DNA of 64,000 nucleotides from a virus, in the IMG/VR virus record IMGVR_UViG_3300021961_000076, positions 1-64,000 of that record; one strand, given 5' to 3'. The notes beneath the pieces were generated by a model. The model searched no databases, was not told where the DNA came from, and was given only the letters and a program-made list of their open reading frames with translations. A program made the position numbers and the translations under genes. Position 1 is the stretch's first letter, and every line of letters begins with the position of its first letter. Positions 1 through 7,305 of this stretch are shown here, piece by piece.

Positions 1-119
1 GATTTATCGGGCATCCCGGTCTAGCCTTCACACACCATTAGGGATTTGTACTTAGTGTGCACCCTTGCGCAAGTGTTCCCCCACTCTTCCATTCTACGCC
101 TTACTCTGTTCTCAAAAAG

Positions 120-192
120 AGCCTCCTGTCGGACTCGAACCAACGACCTACTGATTACAAATCAGTGGCTCTACCAACTGAGCTAAGGAGGC
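120..192 (-). tRNA. tRNA-Thr (UGU)
   Basis: Complete cloverleaf on the minus strand. The acceptor stem GCCTCCT pairs with AGGAGGC, the T arm reads GGTTCGAGTCC, and the anticodon loop TTTGTAA gives anticodon TGT. The discriminator base is U and CCA is not encoded. A T-rich stretch (CTTTTTG) follows the 3' end and may end the tRNA transcript. It is the last tRNA of a five-gene array read from about 1220. Confidence 0.93.
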
Positions 193-291
193 TTTTAGAC
201 CCAATCACCTCACTGTCTGCAGGTGCATGAGGTTGAGGAGCTAATTGCATACACAACCTAATTGGGTCATGGGGAGTTGCTTGTAGGACGC

Positions 292-405
292 TTATTGGTT
301 CACGTATCCCCCTCTATATATCTCTTCCCAAGTCAACCTACGCACATTACCGGGATCGGTACCGGCTGCTAGGATTTTGAGGCTAGACTCAGTCTCTTTG
401 TACAC
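292..405 (-). CDS. Possible 37-aa protein (GTG start)
   Basis: Short open frame between tRNA-Thr and tRNA-Pro. It starts at GTG (405), lies 11 bases after the stop of the upstream 55-codon gene and ends with residues LTWEEIYRGGYVNQ. The composition (charged, one WEEIY segment) is protein-like, and one other gene in this window (55551) also starts with GTG. I recognise no family. It could equally be untranslated spacer of the tRNA transcript. Confidence 0.3.
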   Translation of the reverse strand: MYKETESSLKILAAGTDPGNVRRLTWEEIYRGGYVNQ

Positions 406-416
406 GCCTGGGCTCT

Positions 417-584
417 TTATGCTTTAGTAGTCTTACGGTATAACATATGGTAGTTAAACATCCACAGTAGGGCACTTAACACCCATGCTGCATCTGAGTA
501 GTTACCTACACTTACGTTTAGCCCAACTCCTACAATATAGAAGATGTACATTACCGGAAAGAGAAACTTAATAGCTGTTTGCAT
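417..584 (-). CDS. Small membrane protein, 55 aa
   Basis: ATG at 584, stop TAA at 417. Two hydrophobic stretches, about residues 7-24 (LFPVMYIFYIVGVG region) and 34-47 (AAWVLSALLWMFNY), suggest two membrane-spanning helices with a basic C-terminus (YRKTTKA). It sits inside the tRNA array between tRNA-Pro and tRNA-Thr and has no visible Shine-Dalgarno site, as elsewhere in this genome. Family unknown; an inner-membrane protein of the infected cell is the simplest guess. Confidence 0.6.
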   Translation of the reverse strand: MQTAIKFLFPVMYIFYIVGVGLNVSVGNYSDAAWVLSALLWMFNYHMLYRKTTKA

Positions 585-606
585 GATTATAACATTTAAT
601 GATTAG

Positions 607-679
607 TCGGGATGACAGGACTCGAACCTCCAACCCCCTGGTCCCAAACCAGGTGCGCTACCACTTGCGCCACATCCCG
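607..679 (-). tRNA. tRNA-Pro (UGG)
   Basis: Cloverleaf with acceptor CGGGATG/CATCCCG, discriminator A, T arm GGTTCGAGTCC and anticodon loop TTTGGGA (anticodon TGG) on a CCTGG/CCAGG stem. CCA is not encoded. It is followed by about 20 bases and then the 55-aa membrane-protein gene. Confidence 0.93.
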
Positions 680-771
680 AGCCGGTTGTTAGAGGACAAC
701 CATAACCTGCCACTGTAGCTCCACTCTATTTTTAGATGGAATAGAGAAACCAGATGCATCTGACTGCGTTG

Positions 772-845
772 TGAACCCGGAAGGATTCGAACCTTCGACC
801 GTCAGCTTAGAAGGCTGATGCTCTATCCAGCTGAGCTACGAGTCC
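772..845 (-). tRNA. tRNA-Arg (UCU)
   Basis: Cloverleaf with acceptor GGACTCG/CGGGTTC (one G-U pair), T arm GGTTCGAATCC and anticodon loop CTTCTAA on a TCAGC/GCTGA stem, giving TCT. Discriminator A. In the spacer towards tRNA-Pro there is a GGTTG/CAACC hairpin near 684-699 that could be a processing or stop signal. Confidence 0.93.
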
Positions 846-963
846 ATATTATAGAGAGGCTTCACCCATTGTAGCGCGCTTACAGCATCAGGGTCCGCAC
901 CGCAGGAGTTAAACGATCCGTCGATCGTGCCTTTGGCTTTTACCTTTATCTCCTCTCATTGTG

Positions 964-1045
964 TGCGCTAGGAGGGAATCGAACCCCCACATCGTAAGAT
1001 ACTAGATCCTAAGTCTAGCGCGTCTACCAGTTCCGCCACTAGCGC
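964..1045 (-). tRNA. tRNA-Leu (UAG)
   Basis: Class II tRNA with a long variable arm. Acceptor GCGCTAG/CTAGCGC, discriminator A, anticodon loop CTTAGGA (TAG), T arm GGTTCGATTCC. The long variable arm and the GG in the D loop fit leucine. The 118-base spacer downstream (846-963) holds no convincing gene. Confidence 0.94.
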
Positions 1046-1103
1046 ATCTTTCTATCCAATATGTCAAAGAACCTTTTCGTACTAAAGTACGTGGGTTTCC
1101 GTG

Positions 1104-1189
1104 TACTACTGGCCGGAATCGAACCGGCACGGACATCACTGCCCAAGGGATTTTAAGTCCCTCGTGTCTACCTATTTCACCACAGTAGC
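1104..1189 (-). tRNA. tRNA-Leu (UAA)
   Basis: Class II tRNA, 86 bases. Acceptor GCTACTG/CAGTAGT with a terminal G-U pair, anticodon loop CTTAAAA (TAA) on an AGGGA/TCCCT stem, T arm GGTTCGATTCC. It is the first tRNA after the promoter at 1222-1252. In the spacer to the next tRNA there is a GTACTTTAGTAC hairpin near 1080-1093. Confidence 0.93.
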
Positions 1190-1221
1190 AAGTTTAACAC
1201 TTCAGTGCCATTCTATTAGTT

Positions 1222-1252
1222 TAAAGATACGAACGTTTTACTGTTCTTGCAA
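1222..1252 (-). promoter_or_regulatory. Bacteroidota-type promoter of the tRNA array
   Basis: Minus-strand -33 box TTG (1250-1252), 20-base spacer and -7 box TATCTTTA (1222-1229), preceded by the frequent TTCG. It reads into tRNA-Leu(UAA). The -33 box lies in the last codons of the 39-aa gene, which ends at 1238. Confidence 0.75.
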
Positions 1253-1357
1253 CTCTTCGGGAAAATCTTCTTGATTTTTTTGTGCTTGATGTGAGCTTAA
1301 AGGATGATCGGGTGACCAATTATCATATTCATCAACCCAACTGTTCATCGCTTTCAT
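1238..1357 (-). CDS. Hypothetical acidic protein, 39 aa
   Basis: ATG at 1357 (a second ATG at 1348), stop at 1238. An acidic, glutamine-rich small protein (start MKAMNSWVDEYDNW, end EELQEQ). It overlaps the 3' end of the 50-aa gene by about 26 bases, typical of packed phage genes, and its tail contains the -33 box of the tRNA promoter. No family recognised. Confidence 0.5.
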   Translation of the reverse strand: MKAMNSWVDEYDNWSPDHPLSSHQAQKNQEDFPEELQEQ

Positions 1358-1484
1358 CGCCCCACTTCTTTTTTACACGCTTATACTCCTTCGCCGTCCC
1401 GTGATCCTTTTGGATCATCTTTCGACGTATTAGTTGTGCTAGGTGTCTCTCCTGCTTTGTCTCTCTCCGGCGTTCCATAATCAT
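1332..1484 (-). CDS. Hypothetical basic protein, 50 aa
   Basis: ATG at 1484 (MIMERRRETKQ; second ATG at 1478), stop TGA at 1332. The protein is strongly basic and helical (EYKRVKKKW), which could mean nucleic-acid binding, but no family is recognised. It begins about 30 bases after the -7 box of the promoter at 1517-1547, a normal leader length here, which favours it over the overlapping frame 1381-1512. Confidence 0.55.
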   Translation of the reverse strand: MIMERRRETKQERHLAQLIRRKMIQKDHGTAKEYKRVKKKWGDESDEQLG

Positions 1485-1516
1485 CCCAATACAAAAATCG
1501 ATATTCACTCATAGTG

Positions 1517-1547
1517 TAAAGATAAGAACGTTATAACAATTATTCAA
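1517..1547 (-). promoter_or_regulatory. Bacteroidota-type promoter
   Basis: Minus-strand TTG (1545-1547), 20-base spacer, TATCTTTA (1517-1524). The -33 box overlaps the last codons of the upstream 54-aa gene. It would drive the two small genes at 1484-1238. Confidence 0.75.
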
Positions 1548-1704
1548 CTGTGCCGGAAAATTTTTTGTACGCCTTTTCGTACGCCTCTACCCTTTCGATT
1601 TTGGGATTTTGTTGCAAGTAAAGGGAGGCAGTATTGTGCCACTCTTTAAAAAAACCTTCATTCGCTGCTGCAAAACCTAATTCTTCAATACGCTTCTCGC
1701 TCAT
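1540..1704 (-). CDS. Hypothetical protein, 54 aa
   Basis: ATG at 1704 (MSEKRIEELGFAAAN), stop TAA at 1540. A mixed-charge helical protein with NEGFFKEWHNTA and VEAYEKAYKKF segments. Codon use matches its neighbours and the frame is clean, so it is probably real. It lies between a GC-rich structured spacer upstream and the promoter at 1517-1547. No family recognised. Confidence 0.65.
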   Translation of the reverse strand: MSEKRIEELGFAAANEGFFKEWHNTASLYLQQNPKIERVEAYEKAYKKFSGTVE

Positions 1705-1751
1705 GACACAATTAATCGAGAATTAAACAATAAGTAACCTTTTAATAAATA

Positions 1752-1848
1752 GCCCAAGCTCTAAGGCCCGGTAGGGACTTTAGCATAAAATGCGCGTGGC
1801 ACCTTCGGTGCGGGGAGAGAGACACGCCCCCTCGCCCGCCCCTTCGGC
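1752..1848 (-). other. GC-rich structured spacer, candidate RNA element
   Basis: The ~145 bases between the 55-aa and 54-aa genes contain no ORF but about 97 unusually GC-rich bases in an AT-rich genome. A nested hairpin is visible: outer stem GCGTG (1794-1798)/CACGC (1823-1827), inner stem GCACC (1799-1803)/GGTGC (1807-1811). Further G-runs (1828-1847) and C-runs (1752-1780) could pair at long range. On the plus strand the inner loop is the stable CTTCGG type. It may be a terminator, a leader or a small RNA; the polarity is not settled. Confidence 0.4.
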
Positions 1849-2016
1849 TTAACCAAACAACATCTGCTTGTGGCAGTCCTGCTTAAATACGTTGTATACC
1901 TCTCCTTGATTATCCTCTAACAGTAAAAACTCTCCTTTGTCTTCCAACACTTTTAAGTTCTTACCTGTACATCTAGGGTCGATAGTACGAACAATATCTC
2001 CTGAATTAAATTTCAT
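1849..2016 (-). CDS. Hypothetical protein, 55 aa, SH3/KOW-like
   Basis: ATG at 2016, stop at 1849. The N-terminus (MKFNSGDIVRTIDP) and alternating pattern resemble small SH3-like barrels of KOW type found in many phage ORFans; two cysteines (DPRC, QDC) are present. It overlaps the end of the 42-aa gene by 11 bases and closes the GroES-GroEL transcript. Function unknown. Confidence 0.6.
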   Translation of the reverse strand: MKFNSGDIVRTIDPRCTGKNLKVLEDKGEFLLLEDNQGEVYNVFKQDCHKQMLFG

Positions 2017-2134
2017 TGTTGTGATTTTGTGGCTGTACTTTCTTTTTCTTCTTCAAGATAGGGTACTGAGATTGTGCCCAGTTGTACCATTCCTGAAAAG
2101 CGAAATAACGCTGACGTCCTGTTACTTTACTCAT
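2006..2134 (-). CDS. Hypothetical basic protein, 42 aa
   Basis: Start ATG overlaps the GroEL stop (TAATG at 2132-2136), so it is probably translated by coupling. Aromatic-rich N-terminus (RQRYFAFQEWYNWAQ) followed by a run of lysines (LKKKKKVQ). No family recognised. Position directly behind GroEL could mean a chaperone-linked accessory, but this is only position. Confidence 0.55.
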   Translation of the reverse strand: MSKVTGRQRYFAFQEWYNWAQSQYPILKKKKKVQPQNHNNEI

Positions 2135-3756
2135 TACATAAATTGATTAAAATCCATCTCTTGTTTCTTATCTTCTTTAACGTTGCTGATTACACATTCA
2201 GTAGTCAACATAGTACGTGCAATTGAAGAAGCATTCTCTAGTGCTAAACGTGTTACCTTAGCAGGATCAATAATTCCTTCGGCAAACATATTTACATACT
2301 CTTCATTACGTAAGTTATAACCGTACCAGAAATTATCTGATTCTACGATCTCATCTGCAATGTCATGGATCTTATGAGCGTCATAACCTGCATTACTGAG
2401 GATTGTTGCAAAAGGTCGTTCAATAGCAGCCATTAAGATACCGTAACCTACAGCTTCTGAGCTATTTAGTTCAGCAGGAATCTCCATACTATTAGCTGCA
2501 TTTAGTAATGCTACTCCGCCTCCAGGCAAAATACCTTCTTCTAGTGCTGCTTTAGTAGCATGGAGAGCATCCTCTACTCGATCTTTCTTCTCTTTCATCT
2601 CAAGTTCAGATTGACCTCCTACGTGTACAATAGCTACTCCTCCTACTAAACGTCCCAAGCGGTCCTGTAGGGTCTCTTTTTCAAAAGGTGACTTACTATT
2701 ATCGATAAGAGACTTAATCTCCTCAATACGAGCTTCAATAGCTCCAGCTTCTCCTTTACCGTCTACAATAGTAGTCTCGTCTTTACCAACGGTAACTTTA
2801 CGAGCTTGACCTAACCACTCTGGGTTGAATTTGTCAAGGCGCATTCCTTTCTCAGTTGATACAACTTGACCACCAGTCAATGTAGCGATATCTTCTAGCA
2901 TAGCTTTCTTACGATCACCAAATTCTGGAGCCTTAACAGCTACTACTTGCAAGATACCTCGCATCTTATTAACGACCAGAGTGGAGAGAGCCTCGCCATC
3001 GATGTCATCAGCGATGATGAGCAATGGTTTGTTCTGTGAAGAGCATGCCTCAAGGATTGGCAGTAGCTCTTTTGCGGCAGTGACTTTCTTATCTGTAATC
3101 AAAACGAGAGGGTTGCTCAAAACGGCAGTCATGGAATTATTATCCGTAACAAAATAAATCGACTTATATCCTCGATTAAACTGCATACCCTCAACAACCT
3201 CGAGGTAAGTCTCTCCTGTGCGAGACTCCTCAATCGTCACTACGCCTTCACGTCCCACCTTGTCCATCGATGAAGCGATAAGCTCTCCCACTTCTGGGTC
3301 GTTGTTAGCTGAGATAGTTGCTACTTGATGCAACTGAGTCTCATCTGTAATCTCTCTAGCGTGCTTTTCTAGATACTCTACTACTGTAGAAGTAGCTTTA
3401 GCGATACCGCGACTGATATCAATAGCATTATAGTCCGCTAAAGATTCTAAGCCTTGAGCATAGATCTGAGCTGCTAAGAGAGTTGATGTAGTAGTACCGT
3501 CACCGGCACCATCTGCTGTCTTAATAGATGCCTGCTTTACTAGCTGGGCACCCATGTTTTCGATTGTGTCTTCTAACTCTACAGCCTTAGCTACTGTAAC
3601 ACCGTCCTTAGTGGAGGTTGGGTTACCCATAGACTGTTCGATAATAACATTACGTCCGTTAGGACCTAGTGTAGCTGTAACTGCGTTAGATAGTTTGTTT
3701 ACGCCTGCAAGAAGACTTGCTCTTGCTTTTGATGAAAATTCTATACGTTTACTCAT
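2134..3756 (-). CDS. groL: GroEL-type chaperonin (60 kDa)
   Basis: A 540-residue class I chaperonin that folds proteins in an ATP-driven barrel with GroES. Family hallmarks: KDGVTVAK (about residues 50-57), the ATP loop GDGTTT (86-91), VEDALHAT with the catalytic Asp, and PGGG near 412. The usual C-terminal Gly-Gly-Met repeats are missing; it ends DFNQFM. It overlaps groES by four bases (ATGA) and is coupled to it. Such pairs in phages are thought to fold capsid or tail proteins that the host chaperonin handles poorly; the client is not visible here. Confidence 0.97.
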   Translation of the reverse strand: MSKRIEFSSKARASLLAGVNKLSNAVTATLGPNGRNVIIEQSMGNPTSTKDGVTVAKAVELEDTIENMGAQLVKQASIKTADGAGDGTTTSTLLAAQIYAQGLESLADYNAIDISRGIAKATSTVVEYLEKHAREITDETQLHQVATISANNDPEVGELIASSMDKVGREGVVTIEESRTGETYLEVVEGMQFNRGYKSIYFVTDNNSMTAVLSNPLVLITDKKVTAAKELLPILEACSSQNKPLLIIADDIDGEALSTLVVNKMRGILQVVAVKAPEFGDRKKAMLEDIATLTGGQVVSTEKGMRLDKFNPEWLGQARKVTVGKDETTIVDGKGEAGAIEARIEEIKSLIDNSKSPFEKETLQDRLGRLVGGVAIVHVGGQSELEMKEKKDRVEDALHATKAALEEGILPGGGVALLNAANSMEIPAELNSSEAVGYGILMAAIERPFATILSNAGYDAHKIHDIADEIVESDNFWYGYNLRNEEYVNMFAEGIIDPAKVTRLALENASSIARTMLTTECVISNVKEDKKQEMDFNQFM

Positions 3757-4079
3757 AGTAATTCGTGATCTGATTCTGGATTATACGTTTCTTCTACTTT
3801 ACAAAGGATTTCTTTAGATTGGGCAATATAGTACTCTTCTCCATCAAACTCTACTCGGATAGTTCCAATCTTAGGAAGCAATACAATATCACCTACGTTA
3901 AAGTTAACAGGTACAAATTTACCATACTCTGACATACGTCCAGGTCCTACGGCAATAACTTCGCCCATCTCCGGACGTTCTTTACCCATGTCGGCAATAA
4001 TAATATTACCGTACATCTGCTCGGTCTGTTCAATAGGTTTTACGACCAAGCGGTCACCCATCGGTACTAATTTCTTCAT
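3753..4079 (-). CDS. groS: GroES co-chaperonin
   Basis: A 108-residue Cpn10. It starts MKKLVPMGDRLVVKPI (the classic PLxDRVLVK strand), has the mobile loop around residues 20-34 and a GDIVLLPKIGT stretch, then an acidic C-terminal extension of about 12 residues. It caps the GroEL ring made by the next gene. ATGA overlaps join it to both neighbours, so the three genes form one translationally coupled unit behind the promoter at 4379-4408. Confidence 0.95.
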   Translation of the reverse strand: MKKLVPMGDRLVVKPIEQTEQMYGNIIIADMGKERPEMGEVIAVGPGRMSEYGKFVPVNFNVGDIVLLPKIGTIRVEFDGEEYYIAQSKEILCKVEETYNPESDHELL

Positions 4080-4357
4080 ACAGGAATGCGATTATTTAAT
4101 TGTGTGATTACGTTATCGTAAGCTTTAAGAAAGTCAGTAAGGTCTACAGTCTGTTGATTAAGACTCTCTACCGTAAGGTATCGAGCAGCTCGTTTGATTG
4201 CTCCTTCTAGACTACTATAATAACCTAAAGGTAAAGTAGAGCCTTCAATCATTAATGTGTACTGAGTTTCATCCATACTAATATAGTACGGTGTTAACAT
4301 ATCGTCTTTAATTGTTACTTGGGGCTTTACATGCCCGACCTTTTTTCCTCTTGCCAT
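4076..4357 (-). CDS. Conserved phage hypothetical protein, 93 aa
   Basis: Basic N-terminus (MARGKKVGHVKPQ), then PYYISMDETQYTLMIEGS and LGYYSSLEGAIKRAARY. The last segment is a pattern I know from small hypothetical proteins of many large phages, with no assigned function. First gene after the promoter at 4379-4408; its stop overlaps the groES start. Confidence 0.8.
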   Translation of the reverse strand: MARGKKVGHVKPQVTIKDDMLTPYYISMDETQYTLMIEGSTLPLGYYSSLEGAIKRAARYLTVESLNQQTVDLTDFLKAYDNVITQLNNRIPV

Positions 4358-4378
4358 AACTTGTTTTGATTATACTCT

Positions 4379-4408
4379 TAATATACGAAAAAGAGTACAG
4401 GGAGCCAA
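4379..4408 (-). promoter_or_regulatory. Bacteroidota-type promoter of the groES-groEL unit
   Basis: Minus-strand TTG (4406-4408), 20-base spacer, TTCG then TATATTA (4379-4385). ATG of the first gene is 21 bases downstream of the -7 box. Confidence 0.8.
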
Positions 4409-4412
4409 CTCT
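4386..4412 (-). terminator. Terminator hairpin inside the promoter
   Basis: Six bases after the hsp20 stop, AGAGT (4408-4412) pairs with ACTCT (4392-4396) and is followed by TTTTT. The hairpin covers the -33 box and most of the spacer of the promoter above, so the end of one transcript and the start of the next share the same bases. Confidence 0.5.
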
Positions 4413-4417
4413 AAAAC

Positions 4418-4855
4418 TTATTTAATTTTAATTTTCGTAGGTTTATTTTCCTCAGTATGAGGGATGTTAATTGATAGAAGTCCATCTTGCATCTTAGCAT
4501 CAATGGCTTCAAGATCAAATCTACGAGCAATCTTATAACCTAAATTAAAAGAGCGCTTAGAGATGCCTTTATGGTAGAAGCGGATGTTTTCTGGATCCTT
4601 CTTCTTCTCTTCTGAGTTATGAGTAACACGGAGTACATCACCTTCCACATTAATCTCAACATCGGCTTTGTTAAGACCTGTGCAGGCAATTTCAAAAAAT
4701 AGTCCGTCTTTGGTTTCGTAAATGTCGACCGGGTGTCCGATCTTATTATCTACCGGAGAAATAAAGGTAGATGTCTGATTGAAGAAATCCTTAAAAAGGA
4801 TGTCGAATGTTGAGGATACATTGTTATCCCACAACTTGTAGTTGATTTGTGTCAT
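4418..4855 (-). CDS. Hsp20-family small heat-shock protein
   Basis: 145 residues with a full alpha-crystallin domain: PVDIYETKDGLFFEIACTGL, the DVEINVEGDVLRV strand pair and the closing DGLLSINIPH (the G-x-L motif). Small heat-shock proteins hold unfolding clients in the cytoplasm for refolding by chaperonins; here GroES-GroEL follow directly. Many marine myophages carry hsp20. The start at 4855 leaves an N-terminus of about 40 residues, normal for the family. Confidence 0.92.
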   Translation of the reverse strand: MTQINYKLWDNNVSSTFDILFKDFFNQTSTFISPVDNKIGHPVDIYETKDGLFFEIACTGLNKADVEINVEGDVLRVTHNSEEKKKDPENIRFYHKGISKRSFNLGYKIARRFDLEAIDAKMQDGLLSINIPHTEENKPTKIKIK

Positions 4856-4893
4856 AGTCCTTAGATCTATTTAGTTAATATTTTATACAACCC

Positions 4894-4952
4894 GACTCCC
4901 ATTCGGTGAGTCATCTTATGAGCGGCTCCCTGCTCTTTATTATATATAGCAG
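4894..4952 (-). terminator. Two hairpins between polA and hsp20
   Basis: In the 107-base gap, CTGCT/AGCAG (4930-4934 with 4948-4952) follows the polymerase stop, and GACTC/GAGTC (4894-4898 with 4908-4912) lies further on. They may end the polymerase transcript. A clear promoter for hsp20 was not found here, so part of the message may read through. Confidence 0.4.
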
Positions 4953-4962
4953 CTAATTTAAA

Positions 4963-7305
4963 TTAGTGACCATCTCTCCAGTTTCTAGAAATTTCAGGAG
5001 GTGCTTTAAGAGTTACTCCTTCAAGCTTAGTTGTGTTCTCCATAATCTCTTTAATAATAGGAGCTACAAACTCTGCCTGATCTTCTGGTACGTTAATGAT
5101 TAACTGGTCATGGACTTGAGCTTGAACACGGCCGTCGATCCCAAGCTCCTTCAGCTTGCGATTGATCTGTACTGCTGCCCGGTTTACGACAGCCGCTGCA
5201 AGGCTCTGCAGTTGATAGTTCAAACAGTTGTTAAGTCCATTTCGGTAGTCACGGTACCATTGCAGTACTTGATCTTTACCGTAACGTTCTGATAGATCTT
5301 TTCTAAACTTCCAGTCCATAATCTGTTCACCAAAAGTATCGTACATCTTCTTTACTTTAGGTAGGTGACGGATACGTCCTACTTTATTTGTAATAAAGCC
5401 ATGTTCCTTAACTTGCTTACGAGAGTTTAATCTCCATTGCTTAAGTTGAGGGAAGCCATTTAGATAACCTTCTACAAGTACCTCTGCTTCTTTTTGAGAT
5501 ATACCTAGAGTCATTCCTAGAGCATAAGCCTCCATGCCGTATGCAATTCCTAACGAATAGGCCTTAGCCTGATTACGTTTAACAGGGTCTAACTTTTTTA
5601 GGTAGTTAGGAGCTTTCTTATCTGGGGATACTCCGTCAGGGTATTTATCACGCTGCTCATCAAGCTTCTCAGTCTGAATAGCTACAGTAGAGTAGAAGTC
5701 CCATCCGTTATTAAAGATCTCTTGAAGCTTAACATCACCTGATACTGAGGCAAAGCAGTGAGGTTCTAATGATTCGTAGTCGGCATCGATGATCTTACGT
5801 CCTTCACCTGCAGTTAAGAAGGCACGAACGATGTTAGTATACTTAACGATAATAGGAGCATCTTCACCATCTTCTTTAGGCTTAGGTAGCTGCTGGGCAT
5901 CTGAACCGTAGCGTCCGGAAACAGTACCGTTCTGCTTGAAGTAGAAGTAGTAACGACCATCTTCGTGATTATCTACAAAGCGATCAATATAAGTAGACTT
6001 AATCTTTAGAAGCTTATTATAGATGCGTAAGTTCTCAGCCCATTCATAGTCCTTAGAGAGCTCTTCGATCATATCCATATCGAACTTATCTCGACCGGAC
6101 TTAGTATTAGCTCCTGATACTAGAGGTTTAATGCCCATGTAGTCAAATACTAGCTCACCTAAGTGCTTCTTAGATTGAATGTTAATATACTCACCATCAT
6201 TCTTCTCCTTCCATAAAGCCATAGAGATTTTTAGTACCTCCATCTCATTAAGGAGATCTAATTTACCTGTGAGTAAAAACTCTCTAACAGGTGAATCTTC
6301 TAATTCAGCCAGAGTCTTTTGGGTAATAGAGTATTTACCGGTCTTGTCAGATTTAGGCAGAGATAAAGAATATCTCATAGCTAATGTCTGTGCCCATGTA
6401 CCTTTATTAGAAGGTGGGAACTCTTTTAGAGCAGTGTCTACAACCCATTCTTTACCTGCAGCTAATGCTAGGATAGAATCAAGAACGATCTTTTTATTCT
6501 TCTGAAGGTCTTCAATGATCTCTTCTTTAGTCTGCTCTAAGAGCTCTAAGTCTAAATCTACTCCCATCTCTTCCATAGGAATAGTCACCTCACGGTATAA
6601 AGGCATTACTTCGTCTTCAAAGAAGAACTTTTCTAGATTCTCTACTTTTAACTTATCTAGAAAATATGTACAGACACGAAGGGTTAAGTCGGTATCGGCA
6701 GCAGCATACTTAGAAAGTATATCCATGTCTGCTTTGTAGATCTCAAAGCTCTCTTTAGTCACTGAGCCTCCATTACGTTTGATAGATTCTTTCAGTTCGA
6801 TCTGCTCTTCGTTAGCAGCCTTCTCTACATCTAAACCAATATGTTCCTGGATAGAGATAGCTAAAGGTTTAAGACCGAACACTCCCATACCTGCTCCTTC
6901 TTCCTGAACAGTATGAACTAGTAGAGCGGTATCAACCCAGAGACTATCAAGTAAGTTAATTCCGTAGAAGTTCTTAGTAAATCGGCAGTCGAATGATGCG
7001 TTGTGCATCACAAGCTTCTTACCGATTAACATACTTAAAATCTTCTTAGCAATAGCATGACATCCAATACCTTCGATAGTAAGTTCATCTAAGGATTCAT
7101 TCTCATGACTCCAAGCCATCGTCGGCATATAGAATCCGATACCAATGTCACCTGATACAGAGAAACCAACTATCTGTCCTTTTCTCATATTCAAGCTATC
7201 AGTCTCGGTATCGTATGCAATTACGTTCGATTCCTGAATATGTTGGATAAGTAGGTTAACAGTTTCCTTATCTGTAACCGTGTAGTATTTTTTTTCAATT
7301 GTCAT
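4963..7305 (-). CDS. DNA polymerase I family (family A), 780 aa
   Basis: Replicative family A polymerase with a 3'-5' proofreading domain. Exonuclease motifs: DTET (32-35), HNASFD (101-106) and YAAADTD (200-206). Polymerase motifs: A, DYESLE (509-514); B, R577, K581, L585, Y589 (Leu where E. coli has Phe762); C, VHDQ (731-734, Gln in place of Glu). There is no 5'-3' nuclease domain; that function is a separate gene at 28113. It overlaps the nuclease-like gene upstream by 11 bases. This is the likely main replicase. Confidence 0.95.
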   Translation of the reverse strand: MTIEKKYYTVTDKETVNLLIQHIQESNVIAYDTETDSLNMRKGQIVGFSVSGDIGIGFYMPTMAWSHENESLDELTIEGIGCHAIAKKILSMLIGKKLVMHNASFDCRFTKNFYGINLLDSLWVDTALLVHTVQEEGAGMGVFGLKPLAISIQEHIGLDVEKAANEEQIELKESIKRNGGSVTKESFEIYKADMDILSKYAAADTDLTLRVCTYFLDKLKVENLEKFFFEDEVMPLYREVTIPMEEMGVDLDLELLEQTKEEIIEDLQKNKKIVLDSILALAAGKEWVVDTALKEFPPSNKGTWAQTLAMRYSLSLPKSDKTGKYSITQKTLAELEDSPVREFLLTGKLDLLNEMEVLKISMALWKEKNDGEYINIQSKKHLGELVFDYMGIKPLVSGANTKSGRDKFDMDMIEELSKDYEWAENLRIYNKLLKIKSTYIDRFVDNHEDGRYYFYFKQNGTVSGRYGSDAQQLPKPKEDGEDAPIIVKYTNIVRAFLTAGEGRKIIDADYESLEPHCFASVSGDVKLQEIFNNGWDFYSTVAIQTEKLDEQRDKYPDGVSPDKKAPNYLKKLDPVKRNQAKAYSLGIAYGMEAYALGMTLGISQKEAEVLVEGYLNGFPQLKQWRLNSRKQVKEHGFITNKVGRIRHLPKVKKMYDTFGEQIMDWKFRKDLSERYGKDQVLQWYRDYRNGLNNCLNYQLQSLAAAVVNRAAVQINRKLKELGIDGRVQAQVHDQLIINVPEDQAEFVAPIIKEIMENTTKLEGVTLKAPPEISRNWRDGH

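Noticed and set aside
1-119. Possible further tRNA or small gene at the window edge
   Set aside because: No T arm or acceptor pairing could be drawn; only a 23-codon frame is open.
193-291. Short frame MQLAPQPHAPADSEV running into tRNA-Thr
   Set aside because: It reads through the tRNA gene and has no promoter or leader signs.
1381-1512. Alternative 43-codon frame starting MSEYRFLYWDD
   Set aside because: It starts four bases after a -7 box, so the message would have no leader, and it overlaps the basic 50-codon frame that has a normal leader.
4856-4962. 15-codon frame and a promoter for hsp20
   Set aside because: The frame is too short and no TTG-N19/20-TAnnTTA match was found.
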